Positions 25,212 through 38,900 of a stretch of DNA of 64,000 nucleotides are shown piece after piece. Each line of letters begins with the position of its first letter. Positions within the stretch are counted from its first letter, which is position 1. The notes below the pieces were generated by a model, which saw only the letters and a list, made by a program, of their open reading frames with translations, did no database searches and was not told where the DNA came from. This stretch comes from Lepidonotus clava (lineage: Eukaryota > Annelida > Polychaeta > Phyllodocida > Polynoidae). The DNA lies in NCBI GenBank assembly GCA_936440205.1, contig OW387136.1, positions 19,068,788-19,132,787 on the forward strand, given 5' to 3'. The position numbers and the translations under genes were made by a program.

Positions 25212-28200
25212 CCAGAACCAAGACTGCAGCTTAAAAGTCCAACCTTTCCAGGATGTTACTCACACAGCGTTACAGCGAACTCTGACTGAGAGCAAACACG
25301 CTCTTTTAGTATGGTACATCACACCATGACTCCTCCCCATTTCACTTTTGACAAAGTGAAACATGGCTTGCACGTGCGCTTCTAAAGCTCACGCCATAGG
25401 GCCTACAAACATGGACTGGCCACCCGCGTCAGTACAATATTGTGGTTGAAAGGGCCGCAGGCACCCCCCCCCCCCAGAGAATTACTCATAATTAGTTCCA
25501 CCCAGTTAGAAATATTCCCTCAGAAGTCTTTAAAACATACATTAAAAAAAAACAGGAATTCCATTGAAACAGCATACCTACTGTTCCTATTCTTTTCAAA
25601 AACCTTTGAAATGCCACCTTAAAATGTAAGATCTGTTCCATCCAACAGTTAGCTATAGGTTTTCAAACATGTTCTAAGGGGGAGGGGGAATGTTAGGATA
25701 TCATGTCATCAACCCCATTTCTTTACCAAGAATCTTAAATGTTCCACCCAATATCAGATTCTGTTCAATCTGTTTACGGTGTGATAGATATAGAAAAGGT
25801 TACTGATTTGTCTCATAAAATAAAAACTTAGACCTAAGTAAAAAATTAAGACACCCCTTCCTTGAGAAGAAAAAGTGCATATACAAAATATGTCTAAAAA
25901 CTTGTGCGGTTGCTGCACCACAGAGGTTGCCCCATTATTTTTTTTATTTAAATAGAGATTTTGCTTGAAGCATAATGTTTGATTTCATATGCACAGGGGA
26001 CATGCGCTGCTTTCCCTCATATTATACAATTCTTTGTGGAACTTATTAAGTATTTTGCCTATATCATTTCCCCCAAAACATAAGGAGTTCCACTTTATGA
26101 AACTCACCACCGCCCCACAGCGAACCCTGGGTAGGCCCTGAAGGGATAATGTACTGTTCATGCTTATGCCCCCTGGTGGGAAACAGCTGACTTAGAACGA
26201 AAATGTGAAAGAATCGAAATTTGAAGAGAAATAAATGTTTACCAAATTAGGCACACATGTGTTCCCTAGATCAACAAGAATGATACTGCTGGTGAACTGA
26301 TCAAACGGGTTGGCTGAATCTGCGACATTTCTATCATCGCAAGGTGAAATACTGGGCTCCAGAAGTGACTCTCTTTAGCATTGGCGGCTATGGGGGAAAA
26401 CAGAATTTTCACGAGTGTGGAAAAACTGGACTCACGAGAAAAAATTGAAGCAATGTATAACATGGGTCCGGTTAATTCCCAACTTTTTCTCGCTTACTTA
26501 ATGGATATTGGACCAATGTTTAAAATGTCTGAGCGAAATAACCCCTTCTCTCCCATAGGATCCTGTTAAACGCACCACCAACCACCATACGCGATGCTGT
26601 ATTTTGAGACTCGTATACTGTGTATAGGACAGCATTAACACTGTAGGGAGGGAAAAAATTGTGGTAATTGTCTAACACTCTTCCTATTGCAACTTTCTAT
26701 TCATATTTTCTTTTACAATAATTTGCAACTTTTCATCCTACTGATTACCGAGACCATCATATTCTTCACCACCTCCTTAGCAGACTGCATGTCTAAACAA
26801 ACAAAAAATGTCAATCTTCATATAGCATACACCTTATCCAGATAACTATCTGGACCACCCTCAGGATGGGCCAGAAACTCTCCAACCACAAAACCACATT
26901 AAAGCCAACTTCCAGTTTTCTGGATGTCCCATAGCGGAGGGAAAAACGCTTTATTTTCTTATATAAGCATGTTTTCCCTCCAAAAATGAAATTTCTTAAA
27001 ACTCAAAAATCTCTCAGTAGACATGGGTGGGTTTCGAATTGGAAATCAAACTATATAGTAAAGAGTAATTTAGATAAAAAAAAATCTAGGGTAACAGGTG
27101 TAACAGATTTATCAACCTCCAGCAATTTCATATCATTTGCGACTCCTGCTGAGTCATTTCCGCAGAAATTAGAGAAATTAGGGAAATTGATTAGAAATTC
27201 AATTTTCAAGGTAAAACAGATCAATCATTTGATTTAAACCAAGAAATGAATGGTTTCCTTTCAAAATACAAAAAGAAACTGACCCCAAAAGTTAACAATT
27301 TTTTTTTTATTTTGGTCAAACTAGACATCTAAAGATTTCGGCCGGAGACCGGCTGATGTTTTGGCAGGGACTCTTCAAAAACCAACCCCATGAGGGAAAG
27401 ATTTTCTAACAATAAAAACCCAGGGTCCCAGTCAATTCAACATGCAACATAAGGACCCCCCTCCCCATTGTGGGGGTTATGTGTAGTAGTCACTGGTAGT
27501 GGCGGTTGTATATAGACACCCCCTCCGCTCACCCATGACTCACCTGCCATGGCCACACTCACTGGTCACTGCCTCAACCCCCCCCCCCCCCCCACAACCC
27601 TCCACTTTGACACCCCTCCCATGCAGTTCTGTGGTCCACTATAGACCTGAATGGCTCTGACGTCATTTTGGCGGGAACCCACTGGTTCACGCGACTTCTG
27701 GTTCCATGCAGAGCCATGTGGTTCCTCTATAAGGCATAGAAAAACCAACTGTCAAAGTCAATAACTTCCCTATCATGCATTGCATTCAGAAACGGAGTTA
27801 CCTATATATAGGGGATAACATATAGACAGCCCTCATACCCCTGAACTAGAGGAGAGATTAGGAAAAAGGGGTAAATAAGTGAAATGTATTTATTGTTTAC
27901 ACCCCAAAACTCTGTTGTCGGGGGTTCCCCCCAGCCCAGGCCAGTCAGTGTCCCGGCAGGGGGGTCAGGGGCCGGTCCACGTAATGACACCCGGCCACTG
28001 GGTATGGAACCGCCTGCCACGCGCGGCCCCTGTGTGACGTCAGCCTACTGGAGTCTATAGGGTAGTGGAAGGTGGGGTGCGGGGAGGGGGAGGGGAAGGG
28101 GGATATCGAGGGTGAGAGGGGAGCCAGTCAAGGCCAAAGGATATTTCATTTTCTGTTTCTTAGTTTGCCCTTACTAAAATTGAAATTAAAATCAATTTGA

Positions 28201-28275
28201 AATGAAAATATGTTATATAATTAAGTAATGATAAATCAAATGCTTATCAATAAAAATAGTTTGAAAATTTATACT

Positions 28276-28865
28276 TTAAAGGAAAGCTTGCACATAACTA
28301 CAGGATGGTTATTTTTCAATGAATTGAATTTAGCATGTTATTCACACATTGTACTATCAATGGAAAAGAAAATGGAAGGAAAATATTTAGTTTGCACACA
28401 ATTATGGGGCATTAAAAAGACTTGTATTTTAATACATTTTTAAGGGAATTCCCCCAATTTATGACGTAGCAAGGGGAGTTCTTGGGGAATCCCATCTTCC
28501 CTTAAAGGGGATTCCCCATCCCTGTAGATTTTGTAATAAGAGTTATGCTCTGTAACCCAATATATATATATGTGACCTTATGCAACTCATAATGAATTAA
28601 AATATATACCTGTCTGCAACCATTTATTAATCAGGGAATCCAAAAAATAACTTTAGAAGGAATTCCCATGGCTGTGACGTAGCAAGGGGAGTACTGAGCA
28701 GCCCAGCATTCAGAGAATTCCCTAAATTAAATTCCTTTCCTGAATCATTCCCTAAGACCTCAACATTTTCGAGTTTTCACTTTAGAAATATTTTAAGAAT
28801 ACTTAAGTCAAGTTAATTTCACAAAAAATAACACTTTTTGAATTTATGTGCAAGCTTTCCTTTAA
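28276..28865. mobile_element. TTAA-type MITE with 18-bp perfect inverted ends
   Basis: AGGAAAGCTTGCACATAA at 28280-28297 is matched by its exact reverse complement at 28844-28861, and both ends abut TTAA (28276-28279 and 28862-28865). The interior is AT-rich with two similar blocks containing GACGTAGCAAGGGGAGT. It fits a non-autonomous piggyBac or Kolobok element. Confidence 0.8.
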
Positions 28866-29160
28866 GCATTTGTCAGATATAACATGAGTACATTTATTGG
28901 AAACAACAAATTAATATTGTTTTCAGGGCAACCTGGGCTTTCCAGTCTCTCAAATTGGACATACCTCTATATATAAGACCCATGGGCAGTGGATGTCAAT
29001 CACTGATATTTGTCCCTCCCTCTACCACCAGTGACCAATGAGAATCGACTGAGTGGCGGCCCCACAGACCACCACCATTGGGGGTCAGAGAGGGCAATTA
29101 AACAATTACATGGTCCGCCGCCCTACTACAATGGACCCAATTCAAAAACAGACCTATACC

Positions 29161-29223
29161 TTTGTTTTGGCAGGGCTTTCAAAGGTACTATAGTCCACAC
29201 TTGTATTACCCTGCCAAAACAAA
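29161..29223. repeat. Perfect 15-bp inverted repeat (hairpin)
   Basis: TTTGTTTTGGCAGGG at 29161-29175 pairs exactly with 29209-29223 across a 33-base loop. It may be a tiny foldback element or element ends; no function is evident. Confidence 0.8.
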
Positions 29224-29834
29224 AATTCATCAGGACCCCTTACCCCCCTATATAAAATTTTTCTTGGATTTGGACAAATCTCAAAAATGACCCCAAAAAG
29301 TTAAAAACAAAAAACAAAAAAAACGCGGAAATCCGCGGAACTATGGCATGCCTGATATTGCCAAGTTTATGTCCCTAAACTCCTATACTGAAGAACATTA
29401 TCGTTCTCATCCTTTCACTCAGAAATAGGCATGGCGACTTATATAAACAATTTTTATTGTGATTTTTGGTTGGTCTGATATGAATTGCTGTTTTGTGAAC
29501 CCGTAATGGATCTAGAATTTTGAATCCGTTATCCTTTTACATGAGCTTTTCTCTTTTGAAAACGTCAAGGAGAAAGGACATCGGAGTATGTGAAGTCACA
29601 CATAGGGCCACAACATTACGATTTCATATTCAGATGGTTTATAAGTTTCAGATGAATCAAGGTAATCTGATTTCCGAAAAACTACTTTTTTCCCCTCATG
29701 TCCTGCTTGTTACGCCACACACAAATCAAATTAATGCACTGTGCAAATTGAATCAGGATTGCAGTGGAGTAATTAAAAAAAAAAAAAAAATTCTAAGAGA
29801 CAAGCAAACGATATTTTAGGAGCGTCATATATAC

Positions 29835-29840
29835 TTTATT
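29835..29840 (-). terminator. DKC1: Candidate poly(A) signal of dyskerin
   Basis: AATAAA on the minus strand, about 700 bases after the dyskerin stop codon. The intervening region has no convincing coding sense and is taken as 3' UTR. Confidence 0.45.
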
Positions 29841-30538
29841 TTGAATACATTTCAATGATTCTCTTGACAGTTAATTTGCGTTTCTACTGAACAAGTTCAC
29901 TACATATTTTCCCAAGCAATTTCACCCATGATAACAGTTAACACGTACACGGCTGCCCGTCCCCTCTGCCCAGCAGACCTTGGCGCTCACCGGTAGCTGT
30001 CCCTTTGTGAGCAGTGAACAAAGACTTAAACCGTGATAAGACGCACCACTCTTCGATTCTATAGTTTTAACTCCCCACTTGGAAGGATGGATAACAACTG
30101 GTACAGCATGACCGTGAGCATGCAATGGGCAAAGGATGATGTTACCTGGTAAATCTTTGAATAACGAGTACTCAATATTGATAAGTTCACATCGTTCTTT
30201 CTTTCATACCTACTTACTATGGATAAGTACATTGACGGAGGATATCAAAACATCCATATAACCATCGCAAATTGAGGACTTGTTCAACCCGCATTCGGGT
30301 GGGGAGACCACAACCAACTCGGAGAGTAACTTCCTTATACGTCCGACGTCTTCGCCGTGAGGGTGAAGGGGGCTTAGTTCGACCACCCCCGTCCAGGGGG
30401 TGCCTCCTGCCCGGGGCAGCCGGTGACACAAAAAGCTTGATAGAGAATGATGACATGGCGGGACCTGCAGGGGGCCGCCGCCGTTCTGTGATGAGATGAG
30501 GACAATGAACGGGTGACATCTGGCTGACCAGCGGGAGA

Positions 30539-32956
30539 CTAGTCGCTGTCTGAGTCGTGCTTGGTCTTCTTTTTCTTCTTCTTCTTTTTCTCTGACTGGA
30601 CCTGTGCGGAAAAGATATGTTTTATGTTAGCCAGTCTAAGCCTCCTGGAATCTAATCATCTATTCTGTCTATCATGAAATCAGAGTAACGCGGGCAATTA
30701 GCAAAATATTTAAAATCGGTTATTCTTGGAAAATATTTATCAGATTAGCCCCATATCAAATACATCCACGATGCTTTTACTGATATTTTCAAATTGTCTA
30801 TGTTTGTTTGTTTCACAGTTTGTTTGTTGGGGTACTTTAACGTCCGGCCAACCACACAGGGTTCTTTGAGTGACCTACCTCCACTTCCTCATTTTCGGAG
30901 TGTTCCTTCTTTTTCTTTTTCTTCTTTTTCTTCTCTGTGCTTGGGGTGACGGGTGCGGCGTCGCTGTCGCTGCTCGACGTCTCGTGACGTCTCTGCCAGG
31001 GGCAAGCACGATAAGTCAGTTTTGATACAAGGAGCGAATTAGAAACTTTCTATTTCAAGTAAGATAATGAAAAATCTGAAACCCCAGAAATAAACATTAA
31101 AATTATCTTAAAATACTTTGTAATGTGATGTGAGAAATCAGTTTTGAAAATCATTTGAGGTGATGTGAAAGAATCTGAAATCAGACAAAAATCTGAAAAC
31201 TAACATCCCAGTTAATATATTTCAACCTTGACCAATAACAGAGAGAATGAGATCGTTCACTGGAGTATGAAACTTGATTCTGTTTGTACAACTTACCTTT
31301 TTGGGTGTTTCTCCGTTGCTCTTAACAGGGGAGGCTTCGGGGGCTGCCTCAGGTTGTGCTTGAGTTTTCCTGTGGGGAAATTGACAATACGGTTAAAATG
31401 CTGCTAGGGTCACAATTCCTTTTGGTTACCAACCATTTTTCATATTCTGAGAAAGGTCGAAACACAGAAACAGGGCTATCCACACAAGACATCACCTTTA
31501 ATTTATTGTCCTAAGTAAGAATCTTTACTATTTCCACGTCTTGCATGTAAACATAGGCACATTTTTGTGCCATAATCAAGTGTTACCTAGATATCTAAAT
31601 GTTAAATGTCAAAAAATGTCTTACTTGTAGTCCACGTAATTTGACGTCCAGTCCTTGGGGGTCTTCTCGTTCGGCTTTCCGTACTTGTCCAGCACGCCAT
31701 CTTTGATCATGGCCTTCTTCCGTGAAGCCTAAAGAATAGGTAAACTACTTAAAACACATGAACTCACTTGCCTCTATCCCCTCCATACAGCAAGTGTACT
31801 AATGCTCCAATTATCAGTCTGATCACAACCGGAGTTCTCAAATGACTCATCACAATCAAAATGGTCAGAATTCAATGGTTACAAAACGTGGCTTCGTGTG
31901 CTGGATTACCAGTTAGTTCGCTCTAAATAAACTATGTCAGCCATCAAACAGAATTCAGCTATGAAATCTTAGAAAAAGATCGGGACGTGCATCTTAATAC
32001 CATGCCGTACGACTTACCATTGGCCCCAGGCCCCACTTGCGTGGGTACGTGTCCCTCTCCATGATGACCCGTTTGATCTTGGCTACGATGCCATGGTCGC
32101 ACGTGGCGATCACTGCCGTCGTCATTTGGGCAATAGCTACAACAACAGAATTGGTCCTTTAAGTGACACTAATGTACGTCAAAATATATTGGAAATGCAT
32201 TGTGGGTGTCTATGAATTGAGCTTTATTTTGCTTTAACACTTGACAGTGTCGGCCAATGGCGGACGGTGCTCGGACACAGAGCAGTACAATAATCAATCA
32301 CCCCATGCATGAAAAGGTACCTTAGTATAATGGAAAAGAGGACAAATTATCAAACTACCAGAGAGGAATATCAATACAACATATTATATTTTCTTTTTTC
32401 TAAGTAATATATACATATTTCCAATGACAAAGGAGCTTATGACAAGAGAAAATATATTTTTCAGTCCTCTGGACTGAAAAACCTTGCTTTGGTGGCGAAA
32501 AATAATCATCTATATTGATCAATGACTTGTGACACCACCCTTACTATCCCCTCTGACAAAGTGTTAGCCAGGCCTATAGGTAGTGGAAGGTCGCATGGGG
32601 GAGGGGGTAAAACACCTGAGAATACCCCCTGTGATAGTGATTCCCCTCATTGAATTCAATTTGGCATGGTGCCAGACGTTTGTTGGGATTGTATACCTGT
32701 TGGGTATTGGATGGTTTGATAGCCCCCCCCCCCCCCCCCCCCCCCCCTCCAAACCACCGTACCCCCACCCCGTCGCGGCCACTGCCGGCCGGCCTACCCC
32801 CCCCTCCCCCCAATGTGTCTCAGTGTCTGGGTTATTCTGCAGGGGGCGTGGGGTTGGAAGAAGGATGTAGGAGAGAGTCCCAGTCCCAGGAGAGGGGGGG
32901 AGGAGGGGGTAACTCCCCCCCCCCCCCCCCCACCAACAATACATGTAGGTGTGTGT

Positions 32957-32999
<43 letters not shown>

Positions 33000-35900
33000 C
33001 TGGGTCTGAGGGTATGGGGTATGAAATAGGGCATGTCCAGTCAAATAGCGGTGCAAAAGGGCCTGTCTGGTACCAGCCAGGTGTACACAGGTAACACACC
33101 CTGACCAGCGGTCACTGGCACCTGCAGATATGTGCAGTGAGGCGTATCACCAGTGACCACTGCTAGTACCTGTAATCAACTCATTGGGCAGTTTGGGGCC
33201 TGGCTGAACCACCTTCCAGCCACTATTGGCGAACACTCCCTATTGTCCTATTGGACCACCAGCTGGAAGAGGGGAGGGGGGGTGGGGCCCACACCACCCT
33301 CACCTGTCAATCAGGGCCAACCAGTGGGGACTGGCTTGACCAATCAGGGGCAGGGGCAGGTTGGAGGGGAGAGGGTGAAGGGTCCAATTAGCACCAATTT
33401 CACGCCTGTTGACTATACACAATAGAAAAACATCCGACAGTAAGGCTTTGGGGGCGTGTTCCACCAATAACCACTAGATGGCGCCCCCAAAGCAAAAATT
33501 AACATTAAAAGGCAAGTCTGTAAAAACACTGTGTGAAAATAACTTACCCAGTGCTACCGCCTCGCCCTTGGTGGTGACGATGACGATCTGGTCGTTGATC
33601 TCAATGCCGTCGTCATATCGCAGTACACCAGGCAGCATAATCTTGGCTCCATAACATACGGCATTCACCTGAGTGACACGAGGCAAGAATGCATGACATA
33701 ACTTTAACATCCTACACAAATAAAGTTAATAAATATTTCTAGAGTTTCAGTACCTTACGGATGTTTTGACTACAAAGAAAACTAAGGCACCGAGGAGTAT
33801 CATGTGTGAAGATATATTTGTTTTACAGAGAGAACTTTCTTCTAAGCGCCGATATACCAGTTTTCAGTAAACACATTAAAATATGTTCCACATTGTTTTC
33901 CTATAATTTTCACGTCTGTCCATTCCTCTCTTAGTCTTAATGTCAACACGAACCTTCTTTAAGTTATCTACCTTTCCCCTGCATATAACATACATCGTAG
34001 ATGAGAGTTGGACTGAATACATGTACTAGTAACCACAAATACATAGAGCGGTCTACTTACAGCGCTGTCCTTGAGGATGATCCTCTTGTGGGAGGTGAGA
34101 AGGGCCTCGAGGGGTTTGATGACCCGCCGTAGGTAAGTCTCGTCCTTGTTGTGGTCAAACTGCCACTGGGCGTCCAGCACGTCGTGCATCGTCATCAAGC
34201 TGTCCTGCAATACGAGCGGCGGTATGTTAAGGGCTGATACAATAAACTATGCCAAATGCTAAACCACCAAATGGATCCTTTTGGTTCGATATCTGGTAAC
34301 ATTCACTAGATTCTGTTCTGGGTTCACGGAATGTTAAATCGTGAAAAGCACATTATTGTGATGTTTTGATCAATAAAAAAAAAAGAAAAAAAAAGGAAAG
34401 GTGTACGTTGGACACCCAGCCTGATTCGCAGGTGTCCTACACATAAAGCTCAGGGGCCCAACTGCCTGAGCCTTATTATTTGGGTTATGATTTCTAGGGT
34501 GTCTACAGGTCATCCAAAGGGTCATTTCAGGGTGTCACAGACCATGCGATGTAGTGACATATAGGGTCATTTATTACGAATAGTTCACAACAGACCAATA
34601 TCCCCTACACCAGATGTATTACAAAGCAGTTTACCTTCTCTGACTGAATGCCTGAGCGCACCCGCCGCAGCTCCTGCATCTGTCCTCCGACCCCGAGCAG
34701 CAGCCCCAGGTGCACACACAGGGTTCGGATGTAGGTGCCCGCCTCACAGCTGACCCAAATCACACCTGGGTAGCAGAGAGTATTGCACGCCTTAATGTCA
34801 ACATCACAACCCCAAAACACACCAACACTTCCACATATTATGCCTACCTAGTTTTTGATTTCCCTTTCCCCCCCTTAAAGTACTAATTTATATATCTGCA
34901 AAAAATATCTGACCATATTTTGAAACTATTCGTTGCATTCACTGACTTGCATTTTAATTCTTGACAGAGGACTTTATAGTTGTACACACTCAAAACGTCA
35001 AAATTGGTAAGCACCCTGTAAAATTGTTTGGGTAACATATCAGCTTGATAACTCGCATAACTTTATAGGTAGTATAGATGCTTTCAAACTGTTTCCTAAA
35101 TAGTGCAGTTTGAGCTTTCACATAAGCTTACTCACCCATATTTGTGTCTTTGTTGTACTCAAGCATTTTGCTTTCATAAATGGTTCGCACTCGGAGCTGT
35201 CTCTTTACGGCAGCGATCAACGGGGGTCGTTGGAATAGTGCTCCTGTTAACGTTTCAACACCCTGTGGTAGAGATAAATGAAGAAAATTAGTTCATGTAA
35301 CATGTCAAACAGGTTGGCACCAACCAAAACTGTACTAAACTTGTATGTTTCGCTAGTAAAGTAAGCCAAATGGTTGGCTACAAATAAAATGTAAATCATC
35401 AAAGTTTATAGTTAATATTTTCCTCGGTCTGAATTAGAATGTGTTCCAGTAAGTAGTAGAAAATTTTACGCCATGATACAATGATATTTACTATGCAGCT
35501 GAACCGGCTATAGAGTAGATGATTTACTTACCTGTAAGACTTTCTTTTCATTTTCCACTGCACTGTGAAGACGGAATATGCAGACATATTCTTTTCCTGC
35601 GGACTGTTGTGATTTGACCAGACGCGTGGCCCGCTCTATACACACGATGAGACAGCCTGTTACTTTGGGGTCCAACGTCCCACTGTGACCAGTCTTCTCC
35701 ACACGGAGGATACGCTTGATCCAGGCCACAACTTCATGAGAGGATGGGTTGGCAGGTTTGTCGAGATTGATGAACCCAGATCTATAGGTTAAGAGCATTT
35801 AACTTAGCAGAGCGATGACAATAGAAGTTAGTGGTACGATTACTTTGATTTGTTTTGAAAATGTTCTTTACAAGTATTGAATAAAGAAATATATATATCT

Positions 35901-38900
35901 AACACAAAAAAATTGTTTAGAAGAGGAAATTTTTGTACAGCAATGGATTATACATAACAAAAACAAACGTACTTGACATATTCTTCGATGGGGCGTTTCA
36001 AGGGAGAGAATCCACTTGGTATAGGTGTGTAGTGGGCAGTGCGTACATTTAGCTTGTCAAAGTTCTGTAAAAGAATCATTTCAAACTGTAAACATCAAGA
36101 ATTGATTTTTTTTTAATCAAACACAAGCTGCAGATTTTTAAAATAGTACCAATGTATTTTTTAGAAAGGAACCATTTTGTATTTTCACATAGTGACTGCA
36201 ACCAGAGACCGCAAGTCCACCTGCAAAAACCTAGTGGGGGATTACCACCACAATTGTAAACCAAAAAGTAAACCTACGGTCCTGCTGATCAGCATGCAGC
36301 ATTTCATGGCTCAACTATTTAACTCCACCAATTAAGCCTATTTACCAAGTTTATAACCCTAAGCCTTCAAAGGCCCAGAGTCAGTTGTGATAATTCATAT
36401 AGCTCAATTCCGTAAGTAGGCGTTACGTACGTTATAAGTACAATGACAAGAGTTGTTTTTTTAATGAAGTAAAATAAAGTTTTAGATTACTTTTAACGAT
36501 GATTTATCCTGAAATATGCAACTTACCTTTAGCAGCAGTGGCCATTGTGACGTGTCTAGAGTTTGAGCTTTACTCGATGATTGGATTGCAAAATTTTCGG
36601 TTGCCTGGATTTCCTGAAAACGTAAAACTTGTTTGAGTTTTTGTCATTTGACATATACAGTAATGCGTTACAAGGTTCAACAATCAACCCATTTATAAGA
36701 AATGAAAAATAATACTATTCAAAACAAATTTCCAATACCATTGTAAGAACTTTCCTAAAAGAAATGTAAAATTGAAGACATTTTAAAGACCATAAATCCA
36801 TCGAATTTGATAGTCAATTTTAGACATTTAAGACTTGCGGGGACACTCTGTTGAATTTAGAGTGCGCTTAAAGAAACAGTAGGTTGAACGTTCTAGCAAT
36901 TATATTTCTAAGACATTCATAAGGCCGTACTCACTCCCAAATCCATGGACTTCCTTTTCTTGTCTTTCTTGTCTTTCTTCGGTGTGACTCCTGGAACAAA
37001 AGATTAATATAATCACCATTTGACTTTTCAATGACCCTCATGAAACTGAGTAGTTCATGAAGAACTCTTAAAAATTGTAAACAGTGGTTCTCTAATTCTT
37101 GCACACTTGCCCATCTGGTAAGTGGCTCTCTTAGTTTTACTCTAGAGTTGAAGGTTAGCAGGACGTCAAACGGACTGTCATCAGATTGGAAAATAGGTAT
37201 TTTCTCAGACATAAATATTTACTGGAACTCGCAGTCCATTAATGACGCCATGCAATTTCAGACGATTTTTCACCCTTACCCCCCCCCCCTTACCACCTCT
37301 AGAAATGGCAACATGCCAAGAGAACCACCCTCCCCTCCTATTAACCTGCTATCTCAGAATAGTATAAACAAGGATGGACATGGAATCTCTTCTTGTTGCG
37401 CTTGAAGAGTGAAGGCTAACCAGTGGTTGGAGTAAGCACTAGAAAGGTGGGGCACATTGTCATACCAGGCAGCGGCTGAGTGTTCAGGTTGTTGGTCAAG
37501 TGACATCTTAAGCCTCGTACCCACTAACCGACGGGCTGACGTCCGACGGTCGGCATAAAATTATTAAACATGTCGGCGCCGACTGGTCCAAGATTGGTTA
37601 GTGGGTATGGCGCTTTATGCAGGAGTAGGCCAGGAGAGTGGGAACTTCACAGGCAGGCTTGGCTATGCGACTTGGAGCATTTAGTTGAGGGAGCTGAGTG
37701 AATTAGCCTATGGACTGGCGAATGTTAATGGGAAGTCAGTGACTGATATCATATGTTGGACTTTAATAAACAACATCCTTTCACGCATGTGTTTGTGTCA
37801 GTTTAAGATGATGAACTATGTCTCTAGATCATTAGTAGTCTCATAATGAGAAGTTTGTGGGTTAATTTGTTGGGGGTGGTTTAACGTCCAGCCAACCCTT
37901 AAGGGTTCTTTCTAGACTGCAAGGGACCCCCGTGGGGGTCCGGGTAAGAATAGGCCCTCAGTAGCCCCTGCTGATCATATGAGGCGACGATAGGGGGGAC
38001 CCTGCATTGACCAAGTGGTTTTTCGGTTCAATTCCCGGTCAGTGCTTGGTTCACTAAGGGATGAGGTACAGCAAAAATGACCGCTGGGTTTTGATCCCCT
38101 GCTGTTTGCCCGCCCTGTCACCTTCATCTCATAGATTCCCAAAGACAGAGTATGTCCCAACTGGTTTTCGCCGTGAAAATGACCCTGGCTGTCGGTACGG
38201 CATAAAACACCCAACACTCACTCACTAGACTGCAAGGGATCTTTTATGAGCTGTGTTCAATAGAAAGGGCACCATACACCAGGCCTTTGATGACCCTTTT
38301 TGGGAGCACAAGGTCCCCATTTGTTGCCTCTTACAATCAGCAAAGGAACCCCACCCTGGGCCTCCATGCCCATGGGCGGATGAGTTAACACTTAATTACT
38401 CCCCAACCATGCCTTGTCATGATAACCCCTCCCCCCTCCTGCATGAGGTCGTTTTTGCCCGTGAAAATTTTGGACGGCCCAAAAACAGATTAAGCAAGAT
38501 TTCAATTTCTTACCAGTCTGGCAGATAATTTTGACACATAATACAATTTATTCAAATGGCAGGTAATGCAGGGTACCAACCGAAAGTCCATTTTCAAATT
38601 CCCTGTGTTTTCCCTGAGATTTCCCTGTCCCACGACAATTTTTCCCTGTGTCATATCCAGCAAGTTTTTTTTTAATTTAAAAGCCTCTGCGTGCAGAGAA
38701 AATTTTGACAACCCAACAACAAAATGTTAAATCTCTAATATCTTGAGAATCAGGAATTTCAGAACCTGGCCAAATGAAATTCCCTGTGTTTTCCCTGTGT
38801 TTTGGCAAAATTTCCAAATTCCCTGTGTTTTCCCTGTCAGGGAATTTTTTTTGCCATTTTCCCTGTTTTCCCTGTGTGGTTGGTACCCTGGTAATGGTAA

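Larger units (their letters stand above)
24984..29820. other. Gene-free spacer
   Basis: No coding sequence is recognisable. The spacer contains a small hAT-like element (25061-25211), a TTAA-type element (28276-28865), a perfect 15-bp hairpin (29161-29223), and GC-rich low-complexity DNA at about 27420-28140 with C-runs. A 62-codon open frame at 26381-26569 is unlike anything I know. Confidence 0.6.

Noticed and set aside
26381-26569. 62-codon plus-strand open frame that looks almost protein-like
   Set aside because: No family is recognisable, and an opposite-strand frame of similar length overlaps it; insufficient for a call.
30217-30519. Open frames of 73-100 codons just after the dyskerin stop
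   Set aside because: They overlap each other on both strands in GC-rich DNA and fall where the dyskerin 3' UTR is expected.
32564-33099. Proline- and glycine-run open frames on both strands
   Set aside because: They are by-products of the C- and G-runs inside a dyskerin intron.
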